Assembly (NCBI GenBank): GCA_006538405.1
Contig: BJKQ01000011.1
Span: forward strand, 931,501-995,500
Direction: 5' to 3'
Origin: Hansfordia pulvinata
Lineage: Eukaryota > Ascomycota > Sordariomycetes > Xylariales
DNA length: 64,000 nt
Of this stretch, positions 34,050 through 44,798 are shown in pieces. The notes under the pieces are model-generated. The model did not search any database. It was not told the origin of the DNA and saw only the letters and a program-made list of their open reading frames with translations. The position numbers and the translations under genes were made by a program. Position 1 is the stretch's first letter; every line of letters starts with the position of its first letter.

Positions 34050-35948
34050 ATGCCTCCCATCAGACGGATACCCGACGACAAGAGGCGCTCGCGACAAGGT
34101 TGTCTGCCTTGCCGCAAGCGACGCCGAAAATGTGAGTCCCCTGCGGCGTCGAGCCGAGGTCGCTTTCTAATCCCAGACGTCTGATATGCCGATTTCCAAC
34201 TCCCAGGCGGCGAAGAGAAGCCCGGGTGCAACAATTGCACCTCGAGAAATGCCACCTGCGTCTATCCGAGACATACCTTCATCTTTGAGGGCGCCTCCGC
34301 CCAAAGCCTCGTGCCTCCTGCTGCAGATGATGCGGACAGCCCTGCGACTCTCGATCTTCACTCTCACAGCCAAAGTGCGGCGGTTGCTGAGTTGGGCCAA
34401 CGTAGACTGCATACGCTTGCCTCTGATCCTCGTCAAGAGTCGGTGTCCAGGGTCTGGGGGAATTTCCTCCCTTCGACAGCCAACTCTGTCGCACACGCAC
34501 CTACCCAGACGGCGCCTCTTCCGCATGTCCCTCTCAGCAAGGATCAGCCCGGAATCACGCCGCCTTCAACAAAATCCCAAAAGAAACCGGGATCGAACAC
34601 TCCAGAAGAATCCAAGCCATCTCGAAGTGGTGGCCGAGCCGAGGCCAGCCCTCTCTCGAGTTTTGTTCATGACATCGTGCCTTGGATAGTCTCGACCTGC
34701 CCCGGATCGCGATTCGCCAACTCTGTGATTGGCTTGGCTGAGTCCCAGTCTGCAGTCCGCAGTGCCATGATTGCGCTTGTTCAGATACGAGACAGTGCCA
34801 CGTCTGACCCCGACAGTCGCGAGGCAATTCGATCAGGGAATCAGAAGCTGGACACCATTCTGGAGAAACTCAGCCAAGTGGAGGACACCCCGTCAACAAG
34901 GGTAGCAAGATCTCTGGTGGATGTTGCGAGGCTGTTTGGGTCGCGCCCAGCATCCTGGAATAGGGCTCCTATCGATTACCACGCCTTAGAGGAGGGATTG
35001 GAGGAGCCTCTTCGATATCTATTGCAGATGCAGGGGAAACTTGGTAAGTTGCAAATTAGCTGTTTCCCTGGGTGCTTAATCCTGCGTCGCATAGGGCGAG
35101 ATCCAGATTAACTCACACAACGGGCCTGCAGAGCTTGCATCGTGCATACTGGCGAAGAAGAGTCCATCTGAAGCCTTAATCTCGTACCTCGAACAAAGCA
35201 TCGCTGCACCGAACTCGTCGATCAGAAAAGCATATCTGGAGTGCCTCACTCTCCTGGCCCAATGCTTGCATTGGAGTTTCCACGAAGATGCGCATACGAC
35301 GGCTGTGTGTGAAGACCAACACACGAGTCAGAACACAGGTCTCAGCGAAAGAGCAAGGACAATGGACGGTGCTGCTGATGGCCTTGCGCCGTCGCCGTCG
35401 TCGTCGTTGTTGTCTTCGTCGTCGTCGTCGTCGCCGCCGCCAGAATGGCACAGTCTTTGGACACGCGCTGTTGGCTGGTTCGCGGCTCGTCCTCTAGAGA
35501 TGGAACCCATCATGGAGCTAGTTGGTGGCCTTGGAGCGCCATCAATGGGGCTGACTCGGCCGCGTCGTTCCCGGTCGAGATATACTCGACACCCATTGCC
35601 TTGCAGGCGAACATGGCGACGCACCTATCGTTCATGATGCTCGTGGCCCACAGGCCCGCGCGACTGCCCCAGCTCAAGCTACCAAGAGCTGAGGCACGGT
35701 TCGGGTCAGATAGCTGGCATGCACAGAAGATTGCAGGAATGGCCATGTGGAACGACTTCAAGGAGCAATTCGACCCCCTCTTCGTGGCGGCGCTTCTATT
35801 GACGGCCGAGAGAATGACTCATCCTTGCCAGCAGGATGCTCTCCTGAGCATGTTGCAGGACACAGAGAAGAGGATGGGCATTGTGCTGGAAGCCGAGATA
35901 ACCTGGCTCCGAGAAATTTGGCGACATTTCCGCCATGACCATCGATAG
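34050..35948 (+). CDS. Second Zn2Cys6 fungal transcription factor
   Basis: Exon 1 (34050-34131) ends inside the zinc cluster; exon 2 (34207-35043) completes it: Cys-x2-Cys-x6-Cys-x6-Cys-x2-Cys-x6-Cys (GCLPCRKRRRKC, PGCNNC, TCVYP). An 88-nt intron leads to exon 3 from 35132. Exon 3 begins in frame (ELASCILAKKSPSEALISYL) but the conserved end (FPVEIYSTPIALQANMATHL) lies one frame over. The switch happens in or near the TCG repeat at about 35396-35445. It can be explained by one missing base, or by a 53-nt intron with a weak GTCGCC donor and a GCCGCCAG acceptor that removes the repeat. The end at 35948 is firm. A Ser/Pro-rich linker follows the zinc cluster. It is a nuclear DNA-binding regulator with unknown targets, probably within this cluster. 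Confidence 0.8.
35396..35450. repeat. TCG trinucleotide repeat in a regulator gene
   Basis: An imperfect TCG/CGT repeat lies in exon 3 of the second Zn2Cys6 gene, exactly where the frame changes. Read in frame it would give a Ser run. Confidence 0.75.
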
Positions 35949-36371
35949 ACCGAGCTGGCGCTTGTGATAATGCAACGATAATAGTGCACGGAACGTGGAA
36001 CCTGATGTTGAAGATGGCAAGATCATGGCCATGATGCCTCACTGATATGTGTACCCCACGTAGCCTCCTTCCATAAGCTACCTAACTTTAGTGAAAACCT
36101 GCGCGCATGTGATGACGAAAGGCGATTGCCGTGTGCAAGCTGAGGCATCACGGAGCGGCAGCTGCCGCCCGCAGCGTGCCTTCCTGCCAGACACTTCATA
36201 ATCTCAGCTACTGTGTTTAACCCCTCTTGGACACTGGAAAGCGGCCTTTGCTGTGAGGTCTGAGCGTCCTTCGTCCTTTGCTGTCCCCTCCCTTTCCTTC
36301 TTCGTTCAACCGCGTCGTCGCCCACAGCCAATCTGCGCGTGAAGAGCCCGCAGGCCCAGCCGCCACCGACA
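35949..36371. other. Intergenic region
   Basis: The 420 bp between the second and third regulators read openly into the third gene from about 36264, but without an ATG. I found no zinc-cluster exon here. Confidence 0.4.
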
Positions 36372-37865
36372 ATGGCGGAAGTCGGCCACTCGCCTATGGA
36401 CCTCCGTTTCCAAGCACTGCACGAAGAGCTCCGGCACGTCGTGTTCTCTGGTATCGACAGCCTCGGACCCGGCGGAGCAACCTCGTCTGGGCAACCACAG
36501 TCTCTCCTCGGAGCAGAGCCGGATCCGGACCCAGACCCGGACCCGGATCAACATCACGCCCCCACCTCGGCAGCTTCCAGTGGCAGCAGCCCACGCCTCG
36601 ACTTCAGCGCCGTCGACATACCGCACGACCGCCTGATCTTGTATCTGCAGAACTGGGTGACCGAGTGCGCACCCATTCTCGACACGCTCGACACAGACCG
36701 CTCGTTCCAGATTCAGGTGCCGTTGGTGGCTCGCACCTCGCCCGCCGTCTTATACGCCATGCTTGCCTTCTCATCGCGGCAAATGGAGAGAAGACAGAGT
36801 GCCAAGGCCGAGGGGAGGTGGTCTCACTGCGACAGCCCCGCGCTATACCAGCAGAGCATCCGGTTCCTGTCGCCGGCTCTGCAGGCCCGAGATGGCAATA
36901 ATGTACTTGTGGCGGCCTGCGTACTCGCCATGTTTGAGCTCATGTCGTCGCGGGGCGACTCGACAATTGATAAATACTGGTGGAGGCGCCACCTCGAAGG
37001 GTGCGCAGCGCTGCTAGGCTTTTTCGCCGTCCACGGCTTTTCAGGCGGTAATGGTCTTGCACGGGCCGCGTTCTGGTGCTACGCGCGGATGGAGGTCTGC
37101 GGCGCCATCATCTCGGGGGGCGCCGAAACAGCGGTGCTTCACACGTCTAAGTGGGTGCCGCCAGTATTTTCCCATGCGTCTTCCTCGGCCGGGAGCGACG
37201 ACGAGTCTGATGATTTTGCACGGGCGCTGCTACACCATCACGAAGGGCGAGAATGGCATCCAGACATGCACGCCAACTGGGCCACGTACCTGTGCGCCAA
37301 AGTGTGCGATCTACGCTTCCGACGCGTCCAGCGGCATTCCGAGGTCTGCCACCCTTTCTCCCAGGAATGGGACCAACTATGGGGCCAGCTGCAGCGATGG
37401 GTGCAGGAAAGGCCGCCCGCGATGCTCTCGGCGCCCGACGTTTTGAGCGTCGACGACGACGATGACCAGCAACAGCCAGGGAGGAACAGCCAAGGAGGCA
37501 GCCATTTCCCCTCTGTGCTATTCTCCCACACGTCAGCCATCTCCGGCAACCAGATTTACCACACTGCGTGCATCCTCATGCTGGAGATCCGCCCTGTCAC
37601 AGGTTACATCGTCTCAGTCCCGGAAGACTGGGCCGTTTGGCACGCGCGTCGCATCTGCGGCATCTCGTGCACGAACCAGCATAAGGGAAGCCGAGTCGAG
37701 GCCATTCAGCCGCTCTACGTGGCCGGACGCCTGTTTACGCACCCATCGGAGCGCGCCGAGGTTGCGCGACTGCTCGAAACCATCGGCATGGAAACGGGCT
37801 GGGGTTCCGCTTGGTGGAGGTTGCGCGACCTTCAAGCAGAGTGGGGGTGTGGGAATGAAGAGTGA
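36372..37865 (+). CDS. Fungal-specific transcription-factor domain protein without a visible zinc cluster
   Basis: A single exon of 497 residues from the ATG at 36372 (MAEVGHSPMD). The frame is open further upstream but has no ATG there. After an Asp-Pro repeat (about residues 45-56) and a Ser-rich linker, the body is the helical fungal-specific regulatory domain seen in Zn2Cys6 factors: WVTECAPILDTLD, LAFSSRQMERRQ, LYQQSIRFLSPAL, WWRRHLEGCAALL and FWCYARMEVCGAII. No Cys6 cluster is present in the protein or the 400 bp upstream, so it may act without its own DNA-binding domain, or the zinc exon lies undetected further upstream. It adjoins the second Zn2Cys6 gene on the same strand and the nucleoside hydrolase tail to tail, 133 bp apart. 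Confidence 0.75.
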   Translation: MAEVGHSPMDLRFQALHEELRHVVFSGIDSLGPGGATSSGQPQSLLGAEPDPDPDPDPDQHHAPTSAASSGSSPRLDFSAVDIPHDRLILYLQNWVTECAPILDTLDTDRSFQIQVPLVARTSPAVLYAMLAFSSRQMERRQSAKAEGRWSHCDSPALYQQSIRFLSPALQARDGNNVLVAACVLAMFELMSSRGDSTIDKYWWRRHLEGCAALLGFFAVHGFSGGNGLARAAFWCYARMEVCGAIISGGAETAVLHTSKWVPPVFSHASSSAGSDDESDDFARALLHHHEGREWHPDMHANWATYLCAKVCDLRFRRVQRHSEVCHPFSQEWDQLWGQLQRWVQERPPAMLSAPDVLSVDDDDDQQQPGRNSQGGSHFPSVLFSHTSAISGNQIYHTACILMLEIRPVTGYIVSVPEDWAVWHARRICGISCTNQHKGSRVEAIQPLYVAGRLFTHPSERAEVARLLETIGMETGWGSAWWRLRDLQAEWGCGNEE

Positions 37866-37998
37866 CGAGCGGTTCGAGCTATGCAGTCCGCCTACAAGAC
37901 AAGAATCGCCATCACGGATTTCGACATGTTATACAGAGCTCGCGATAAGAGAGCGCGGGGCTCACTTGATGGTCTACTCTAGGGGGGAAACATAATGT

Positions 37999-38972
37999 CT
38001 ACAATGTCTGGATCAATGACAGGAAATGCTCCCTGAACTTTCCGGCCTCCACGCCGCAAGCCACCCGACAGTTGGGCTTGGGAGGGTTCGGCAGCTCCAT
38101 GCGGTCCCCAATCATCATCCCACGGGCCTTGCTGTCGCCCGTCACGATGTCAACCGCCATGTCCCGATATACGCACAGCTCCGGTCTTGACACGCACGCC
38201 ACCGCCAGGGGGTCGTGCATGGGGACCGAGGTCATTTTCGGCACGCGGCCGGGGAACCTGACGGCCTGGTGCTCGATATAGGTCGCCGATGCCTGGCCCG
38301 CGAATTGCGCGAACGCAGAAGACGACTTCTTCAGTGCCTCGGCGTCGTCCATAGTCAAGCGCACCTGTAGCGTCACGTCCAACCCGATCCAACGCTGCGG
38401 GATACCACTGTACAGCACTGTGCGAGCGGCCTCGGGGTCCGTGAAGACATTGAACTCCCCGGGCTTGCTGTGGCTGTACATGGTGCCGAAGAACACGCCG
38501 CCCATGATGACCAGCTCCTTGATGGCTGTCCTAACTCGCGGCTCGAGGAGAATGGCTGCGGCAATGTTGGTCAGGGCCCAATGGCTACAACCGTTACCTC
38601 GCCCGGGTGAGCCAGAATGTGCTCGGCGATGGCCACGGGGGCGCGCTGGCCCGGGACAGGAGCCCGCGCCGTGCTCTTCATGGAGCTCACGTGAGCCGCG
38701 GGCGCGCGACTGCCGCTCTTCTCCGGGTACATCATGGGCGTCTCCGAGCCGCGAACGAGAGGTGTTTGCCCGGCGTCCACGTTCAGGCGGTCCATGAGCA
38801 CGCCGGTCAGGATGGTGGCGCTCTCGACGTCCGTGTTGCCGTTGACGGTCGTCACCAGGTCGAGCTGAATGTCGGCGTCAGCATGCGCCAACGCCAGGGC
38901 GAAGCCATCGTCAACATCGGCACCGGCGCCCATGGAGAGGTCCGTGTCGAGGATGATGCGCTTTGGTGTCAT
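37999..38972 (-). CDS. Inosine-uridine preferring nucleoside hydrolase, one apparent frameshift
   Basis: ATG 38972 (MTPKRIILDTDLSMGAGADVDDG) is placed just before the calcium-binding DTD motif that opens this family; upstream in-frame ATGs would add an unconserved leader. The protein continues through TTVNGNTD and HPGEVTVVAIGP. At GGGCCC (about 38573-38580) the frame must gain one base to continue as LTNIAAAILL...KELVIMGGVFF...EFNVFTDPEAA to the stop at 37999; about 324 residues, normal for the family. The enzyme cleaves ribonucleosides to ribose and base, usually in the cytosol. It is divergent from MFS transporter 2 across a 760-bp shared promoter. The conserved blocks on both sides of the break argue for a sequencing deletion rather than decay. 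Confidence 0.85.
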
Positions 38973-39731
38973 GTCGAGGACTGTCGGACTTGCACGAACC
39001 GAGAAACAAGAGGAGGTCGATGATCGCAGCCAATAGAAGGACATGCTTCGGAAAGAGGATGGTGTTGTGACCTGTGTATGGTATGCTAGCACATCAACAT
39101 CGAGGCATCGTCCAGAAAGTCAACAAAGATCCCTTTCAATGGCGATACGAGCAGGACCACAAGCACGTGCCTTATGTCTCGTGCGATATCTCAAGCGCAG
39201 GCATCCTGTCCTCCAGGCTAACCCCAAAACAGGGGTCGTAGCCTACGTCCTCGTGCAAGTCTCCGCATCGGCTCCAGATCCACGGCGTCCGCGCTATCGG
39301 CAGCGTGGAGATCCGACCGGCTCGACGAATCCGAACTTTCCTTCCTGGTGCTCAGCTAGGTTCCCACGGTTCCCCAGGCCCAGGGTCTGCGAAAGTCATG
39401 GGGTCTGCCATCCTCGTCCCCGCCTTCTGGCATAGGAAGTAGAGCAGGGTGCAGCTTCGATTGGTGTCTGCCATAGAGATGCGCCTCCGAGTAGCTCCAC
39501 GATACCAAATGCTACGCTGGCAGTGGGCTGGTCTTCTAGCGTCTACGGCTATCTCCACAGAGCCGAGCACCCCATGGGGCACGGGGAACTAACTAGAGCC
39601 CACTCGTACGTGAGGAACTTGGCCGGGCCGTATAAGAACAATCTTGCCCGTCAACATGACCACGCCCTCGGTTTTGAGCCCGCTATCAGATGCACTCAAA
39701 GACCAGTTCGGTGTTCATTTCTCTGCCCAAC
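38973..39731. promoter_or_regulatory. Shared promoter region of nucleoside hydrolase and MFS transporter 2
   Basis: A 759-bp divergent region with a TATA element near the transporter and a short upstream reading frame (39656-39745). No other coding sequence is supported. Confidence 0.5.
39631..39636 (+). promoter_or_regulatory. TATA element of MFS transporter 2
   Basis: TATAAG lies 101 nt upstream of the preferred ATG at 39732 and 25 nt before the ATG of a small upstream frame. Confidence 0.5.
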
Positions 39732-41814
39732 ATGAGCGCACATGATCGATCTGGAGACGAGCCGGCATCTTCTGCCGCTCCTGACAAACCTGCCCCCATC
39801 ACCACCGATCACGCCCACGAAGAGCACACCGTCTCAGAAAGCAACGTCAACGGCAACGATGTGAATGCCAGCGCCATCAACAAAGACCTCGCTGCAGGCG
39901 AGGCTGTCCAGATGCGTTCCGAGCTCGACAACCTCCCAATTCACAAGGCCTTGAGGACATTCTGGCGTGTCAGTGCGCTATGCATGCTCGCAGCCTTCGC
40001 CTCTGCGCTCGAGGGTTACCGTACGTCAACTCGAACCAATTCCTCTTTCCCGTTTTTTCTGCTCGCTGATAGTAATCTTTGTTTAATGCCGGCAGAGTAC
40101 ACTCTCACGGCCTCCATCGTGGCAAACAAGGGCTTCATTCGAGAAATGTCCAATGGCGGGACCAAGCTCGACGCCACGCCCGTGGCCGTCTGGGGCGGCA
40201 TGCTGTCGACGGGTCAGTTCGTCGGGGTCCTGGGGCTGCAGGCCTGCATCGACAAGCTGGGCCGCAAGTGGGCTATGCATCTGACCTGGCTCGCCCTCGT
40301 CATCTCCGTCACCGTCGAGTCCGTCTCAACCACCTGGGTCCACTGGACCGTTGCGAAGCTGATTGCGGGCATGGGCCTCGGCATGATGCAGGCCACCTAC
40401 CCCGTCTACATATCCGAGATGTCACCCACCCAGCTTCGCGCAGGGCTGACGACGGCCTATCAGTTGTGAGTGGCGGTGCCCCCTTTTGATGCTGGAGACA
40501 GCGCTGACAGTGCCGATTACCCCCCAGCTGGAACGTGCTGTCTCACATATTCTCCCCTCTGGCGCTGAGGGAGCTCAGCTTCACCGACCCGTACAACTGG
40601 AAATCGCCCATATACACCCAATGGGGCTTGCTGATTGTCATGCTTGCCATCAACCTCTTCGTGCCCGAAAGCCCCTGTGAGTCTTGACGCTGGTGCGCTG
40701 GGGTGCCGAGACTGGAACAGAAACTGACGGAAACTTGTGCTCCCAGGGTGGCTCGTACAAAAGGATAGGATCGCCCAGGCCGAGAAGGTGCTCACAATGG
40801 CTTACAAGGGCGTCAAGAGCTATAGCGTCAAGCAGCAGCTTTCCATCATTGTCGCGACTGTCGAGCGCCACCGGCTTGTCAGCGTCGACAGGGACAACAA
40901 GTCGGAGCTCAGGGAGATTTTCACGGGGACCAACCTGTGGCGCCTGCTCATCGCCTTCTGGCCGAAGGCCATGCAGCAGCTTGTCGGGCAGAGCCTGACC
41001 AACAACTACGGCACCTACTTCTTCCAGCTGGCGGGTAACGCGGACCCGTTCGCCGTCACCATCATCCTCGCCGCCAGCCAGCTTGTCGGCGTCATGGCCT
41101 GCGCATTGCTTGCCGACCGCTTCGGCAAGCGCTGGTTCACCCTCGGCATGTTCGGCGCCGCCGCGGTCGCAGCCCTCGGCATTGGCATCGTCGGTTGCTT
41201 TGACTACGCCAACAAGCAGCTGGGAAGCACCTTGGTAAGATGACCACCGTACCTCCCTACCAATGCATCGCGCTGTGCTCTGAGCATGCAAACACCGAAC
41301 AGTCCGCTGACTCGTCAGGTCTTTTTCGGCTGTGTGTCCAACTTTGGCTGCATCGGGGGCGCCGGCATCGCGTACACTTACGTCGCCGAGATCCCCACGC
41401 AGCGCCTGCGCGCCCGCACCGGGTCTGTGGCCCTGCTGGGGTCGTTCCTGCTCGGCATTCTCTTCAACTACACCGTTCCCTTCATGCTCGACGTGTGGAG
41501 CGTCCGGGCCGGATTCTTGTAAGTCAACCAACTCCCCATATTCCCCCGGGGGCCCCAATCACGATAGCGACAAGCTGGATGTGAGACTGATGCGCGGTTT
41601 CTTCGATCCCAGCTTCGGAACCGTCGGCGTCTTGTCCTGCGCTGTTGGGTGGTACATCCTACCCGAGATGGCTCGGCGGACCCCGGCCGAGATCGACGAG
41701 ATGTTCCAGGACAAGATCAAGCCCAGGGCCTTCAGGAAGCACGTCACGCAGGTCCAGGTGTACCTGGAGGAGATTGAGGAAAGAGAGAGGGTGGCGCAGG
41801 ACAAGCTTGGCTGA
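39732..41814 (+). CDS. MFS sugar transporter 2
   Basis: Six exons: 39732-40020, 40096-40465, 40528-40676, 40747-41234, 41319-41518 and 41613-41814; 565 residues with consistent phases. An in-frame ATG at 39690 would add 14 residues. The N-terminus is long and polar (about 75 residues). Sugar-porter marks: ALEGY at the end of TM1, DKLGRKWAM, YPVYISEMSP, FVPESPWWLV after TM6, QQLVGQSLTNNYGTYFF in TM7, TYVAEIPTQRLRARTG and PEMARRTPAEIDEMF after TM12. This pattern resembles fungal maltose/alpha-glucoside or general hexose transporters more than MFS transporter 1, but the substrate is not settled. It is divergent from the nucleoside hydrolase, which fits uptake of a sugar or nucleoside-derived substrate. 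Confidence 0.9.
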
Positions 41815-42495
41815 GAGGCAGGACTCGGAAGGTGCATGTGCTATTTTCTATATCTGCAATCCTCGAAGCGGGGCGGCAAGGGTTAATGAATCTTGTCTCT
41901 TTCGCCGACATCACAGACGGGAATGGCTTGGCTCGGCTTTCTTGCATGGCTACCCAATAACGCACGCGGATGGCCGAGCGAGCCCTTTGCGGCCAATCTT
42001 ACCAAGATCCTAATATCCGAGCTGATGACCACGGTAGAGGCGCCCCGCGTTTTCAGAAGCGAGGCCGGCGCGCAGGCCTGTCAGCAACGACGATCCTTGG
42101 TGCTCGCCATTGAATTCGTTAGAGCAGGAGACGGCCTGCTACTGGGAGTCTGGGCTAGATTCTCGGTTAACAATGCTGTTTTTGGGGCGGGACCGGGCGC
42201 GATCCAGCCAAATACTCCGGCACGCCCCGCGGCCTCGACGCGAGATAGCGCGAGGGACTCGGAGCTCGCAAGCGTCCTAAAAATAAGCACCACGGGCCGA
42301 CAGATAGACTAAGATATAGGGGAGAGGGTTACTGATCAAAGACAAGAAACCTGTCGAGGGCCGGAGTGATGGACATATAAAATGACCGGCACCCGCCGTT
42401 GAGAAAAGCAGACGGAAGCACATACAGAATCAACATTCTCTCAAGAAACTCGACGAACACCACTACCCACCAGAACAAACAAACAAAGAGCCGCC
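41815..42495. other. Intergenic region
   Basis: This carries the 3' UTR of MFS transporter 2 and the promoter of the six-cysteine secreted protein, including its TATA box. No coding sequence is supported. Confidence 0.4.
42376..42382 (+). promoter_or_regulatory. TATA box of the six-cysteine secreted protein gene
   Basis: TATAAAA lies 120 nt upstream of the ATG at 42496. Confidence 0.55.
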
Positions 42496-43048
42496 ATGCT
42501 CTTCAAGTTCAGCACCGTGGCCATTCTCCTGGCAGCCGCCGCCAACGTCTCGGCGCTGGTGGCCAGCCCCGCGCAAGGTGAGTTCGTCTGTTCGCCCTCG
42601 CAGTTGAGATGGAAGACTCGCGGGCATCGCCCCTTTCGGGCAGCGGTGCCATGATAAAAAAAAAAATATCAAGATTGCTCTCATTCACTAGTGGACTCGG
42701 CGAAACTGACCCAGCGGAGAACACGGGGCAGGCCACACCATGATGCGGAGGCAGGACGGGGGCCCGGCGCCCTGCACCACGGTCGACGACTGCGAGCACT
42801 GCCCGTGGGGGTCCGGCAACGTGGCCTACTGCTCCAACTCTGTCACGAGATGGAACCCGTAAGTTTAGCAATCTTTTTCTTTTCTTTCTTTTGTTCTTAT
42901 TCGCCCTCTTGTTTTTGATGCCCCAGCAGCCAGCAGGGCTGTTTCTTTTTTCCCTACTCTCGATTGCTGACTCCGCGCGCGCGCGCGCGCAAAAAGGGAC
43001 GGGGGGCCCATGTTCTGCATCTGCGCGCCGGCGTCGGCCGGTCGCTAG
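42496..43048 (+). CDS. Small secreted six-cysteine protein (effector-like candidate)
   Basis: Three exons, 42496-42577, 42732-42858 and 42997-43048, give 86 residues with consistent phases (GTGAGT...GGGGCAG and GTAAGT...AAAAAG). Residues 1 to about 20 are a signal peptide (MLFKFSTVAILLAAAANVSA). A dibasic pair in MMRRQDGG may be a Kex2-type processing site. The mature chain has six cysteines in the order PC, DDC, EHC, AYC, FC, IC, spaced about x5, x2, x9, x16, x1, enough for three disulfides. I recognise no named family. Small size, secretion and cysteine content fit fungal effectors, antimicrobial peptides or surface proteins; which one is not decidable here. The second intron contains an (GC)n run just before its acceptor, which makes the 3' splice site slightly uncertain. 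Confidence 0.65.
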
Positions 43049-44233
43049 AGTGAGTTCTCTCCGGCGGGGCGAGCGTGGTGCTTTTTGTTCGTTGGCGGCG
43101 GCGGCGGCGGTGTTGTGTTTGCCTTTTTTTTTATCGGTGCTTTGTGGTCTTATCTCGCTGGACGGGGCTTTTATTGAGGAATGGTTGTTAATCACTTGAG
43201 TGCCCCATGGGGAACGGCTTTCTGTGCTTTTTGGATGATGGCCTGCCGATATGGTACATGTCTTCTCGCTCACCATCGCCGCTGAACGCGTGATGAAGGC
43301 CTCGCATTAGAATAATGTCAATTAGACGGATTTTTCTCCCAACCATTTCGAAGTCGATGCAGGACAGTGACGTCGCAACCCATCATCTAACTAGTCCTCT
43401 TCGCACCCCAAATTTTACCGGAAGATGAATGCATCTAGTTAAAACTCAGCAGAACCGTCAGTTCCTATAACAGTCTGCGTTGGAGACGTCACTTGGGCTT
43501 AAGTACCGCATTTGCAGCAGCGAATACGTGCAGCTATACCTTACGAGGGGCACATGAATACATGTTACCTTTCGACGTCGCCACATCTCCTAGTCTGGGC
43601 TTTGTAGGTTTATTCTGGTGTCGTGGATAGTAATCGATCTTGAGATAACGAAGGCCGCATTACGAAACACGTACTATGCATACATGTACATAGATAGGTA
43701 GGTATGTTGCTCGGGTCTGCCCCTCTGCTGAACATGAACAAGGATTGCTCAGCCCTAAGCTGTTGTCTGGCAGTATCACGATCGACATGCGGGCATGGTT
43801 TGGAATCCAATCGAAATCCTCCGCTGCTGACGCTGGGTCGCCCGCTGCCCGCTCTTTACCTCCGCCCTTTCAGCTGAAGGACAGCCAGCCTGGTCGAGAA
43901 CAATTCCGTGACGTATAGACATGTCGAGTCTGATCCTGCTCCCCGGTATAGGCCCTTGGCGTGATGCTTGGCTGTCCTATTGTCCGCAGTTCTGTCGCGA
44001 TAGGAGGAGGCTGAGCACGCTCCGCATCTTGTATTTTTTTAATCTTTTAGCTGTGCGAATTGATCGGCGCTTCTCACCCTTCAAGGCAGTCAGTCCTGGT
44101 GTCTGTTGTACATTGTCGACTTTCCTCATTTAAAGAGGTCTCGACATCTTGCCGCTCCAGCCTTATTCTTGTCTTCCACGCCACGCCACACCACACTTGA
44201 TCTTCGACTTGACCTTTCTTTGCTCCCGTCACC
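43049..44233. other. Intergenic region
   Basis: This separates two small secreted-protein genes. It includes a (GGC)n stretch near 43095-43112 and no supported coding sequence. Confidence 0.4.
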
Positions 44234-44561
44234 ATGCGCCTCGCTATCGCTGCTCTCATTGCCACGGCCGTCGGCCTGGCCGCCGCCGCCGCCGACGGCT
44301 GCTGGTCATCCGAGAAGACCCTCATCGACCCGATGACCGACAAGTATGCGCTCCTGGACGAGGAGGGCCACTACAAGTACTGCGGCGACATCCGGAACAT
44401 CGACACCCCTTCTGGCGAGCAGAGTTCCGAGGGCGGCTGGGGCATTTGCTGCGATGATGGCTGTGGTGAGTACCTACTCTGTCTACCATGACGACTAGAA
44501 TCCGGGCTAATACTGTCCCTTCACCTTGTTAGATGACAAGGCTTGCGGTGGGGGCAACTGA
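44234..44561 (+). CDS. GWGICC-type small secreted protein, copy 1
   Basis: Exons 44234-44465 and 44533-44561 join across a 67-nt GTGAGT...TTGTTAG intron in phase 1; 86 residues. A signal peptide (MRLAIAALIATAVGLAAAAA) is followed by a CW pair, a central YC, the block GGWGICCDDGC and, after the intron, DDKACGGGN. Six cysteines remain in the mature protein. The paralogue at 54862-55328 has the same layout and the same intron position and phase. I do not recognise a named family. It is probably extracellular; a role in host or microbe interaction is only a guess from size and cysteine content. The Ala-rich signal peptides of the two copies also match. Confidence 0.7.
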
Positions 44562-44798
44562 GCTGGTCCCCCAGAGCTCCGGCGACGCTTTATCACAACC
44601 TTTTTCCTTGTTTCGCGTTGGGAAATATCCCTGTTCTATAGCGTCTATGTCGTTCTCTATCCACTCTTCCGTACTATATAAGTTACTGTCTATTTCACTC
44701 TTGTTGCCGACCGGTCAACACCAATTCTTTGATCATCGTCTCTCTCTCTCTCTCTCCTTCTCTCCCTCAGCACCACATGTGCATGCTGGCCGCTCTCC

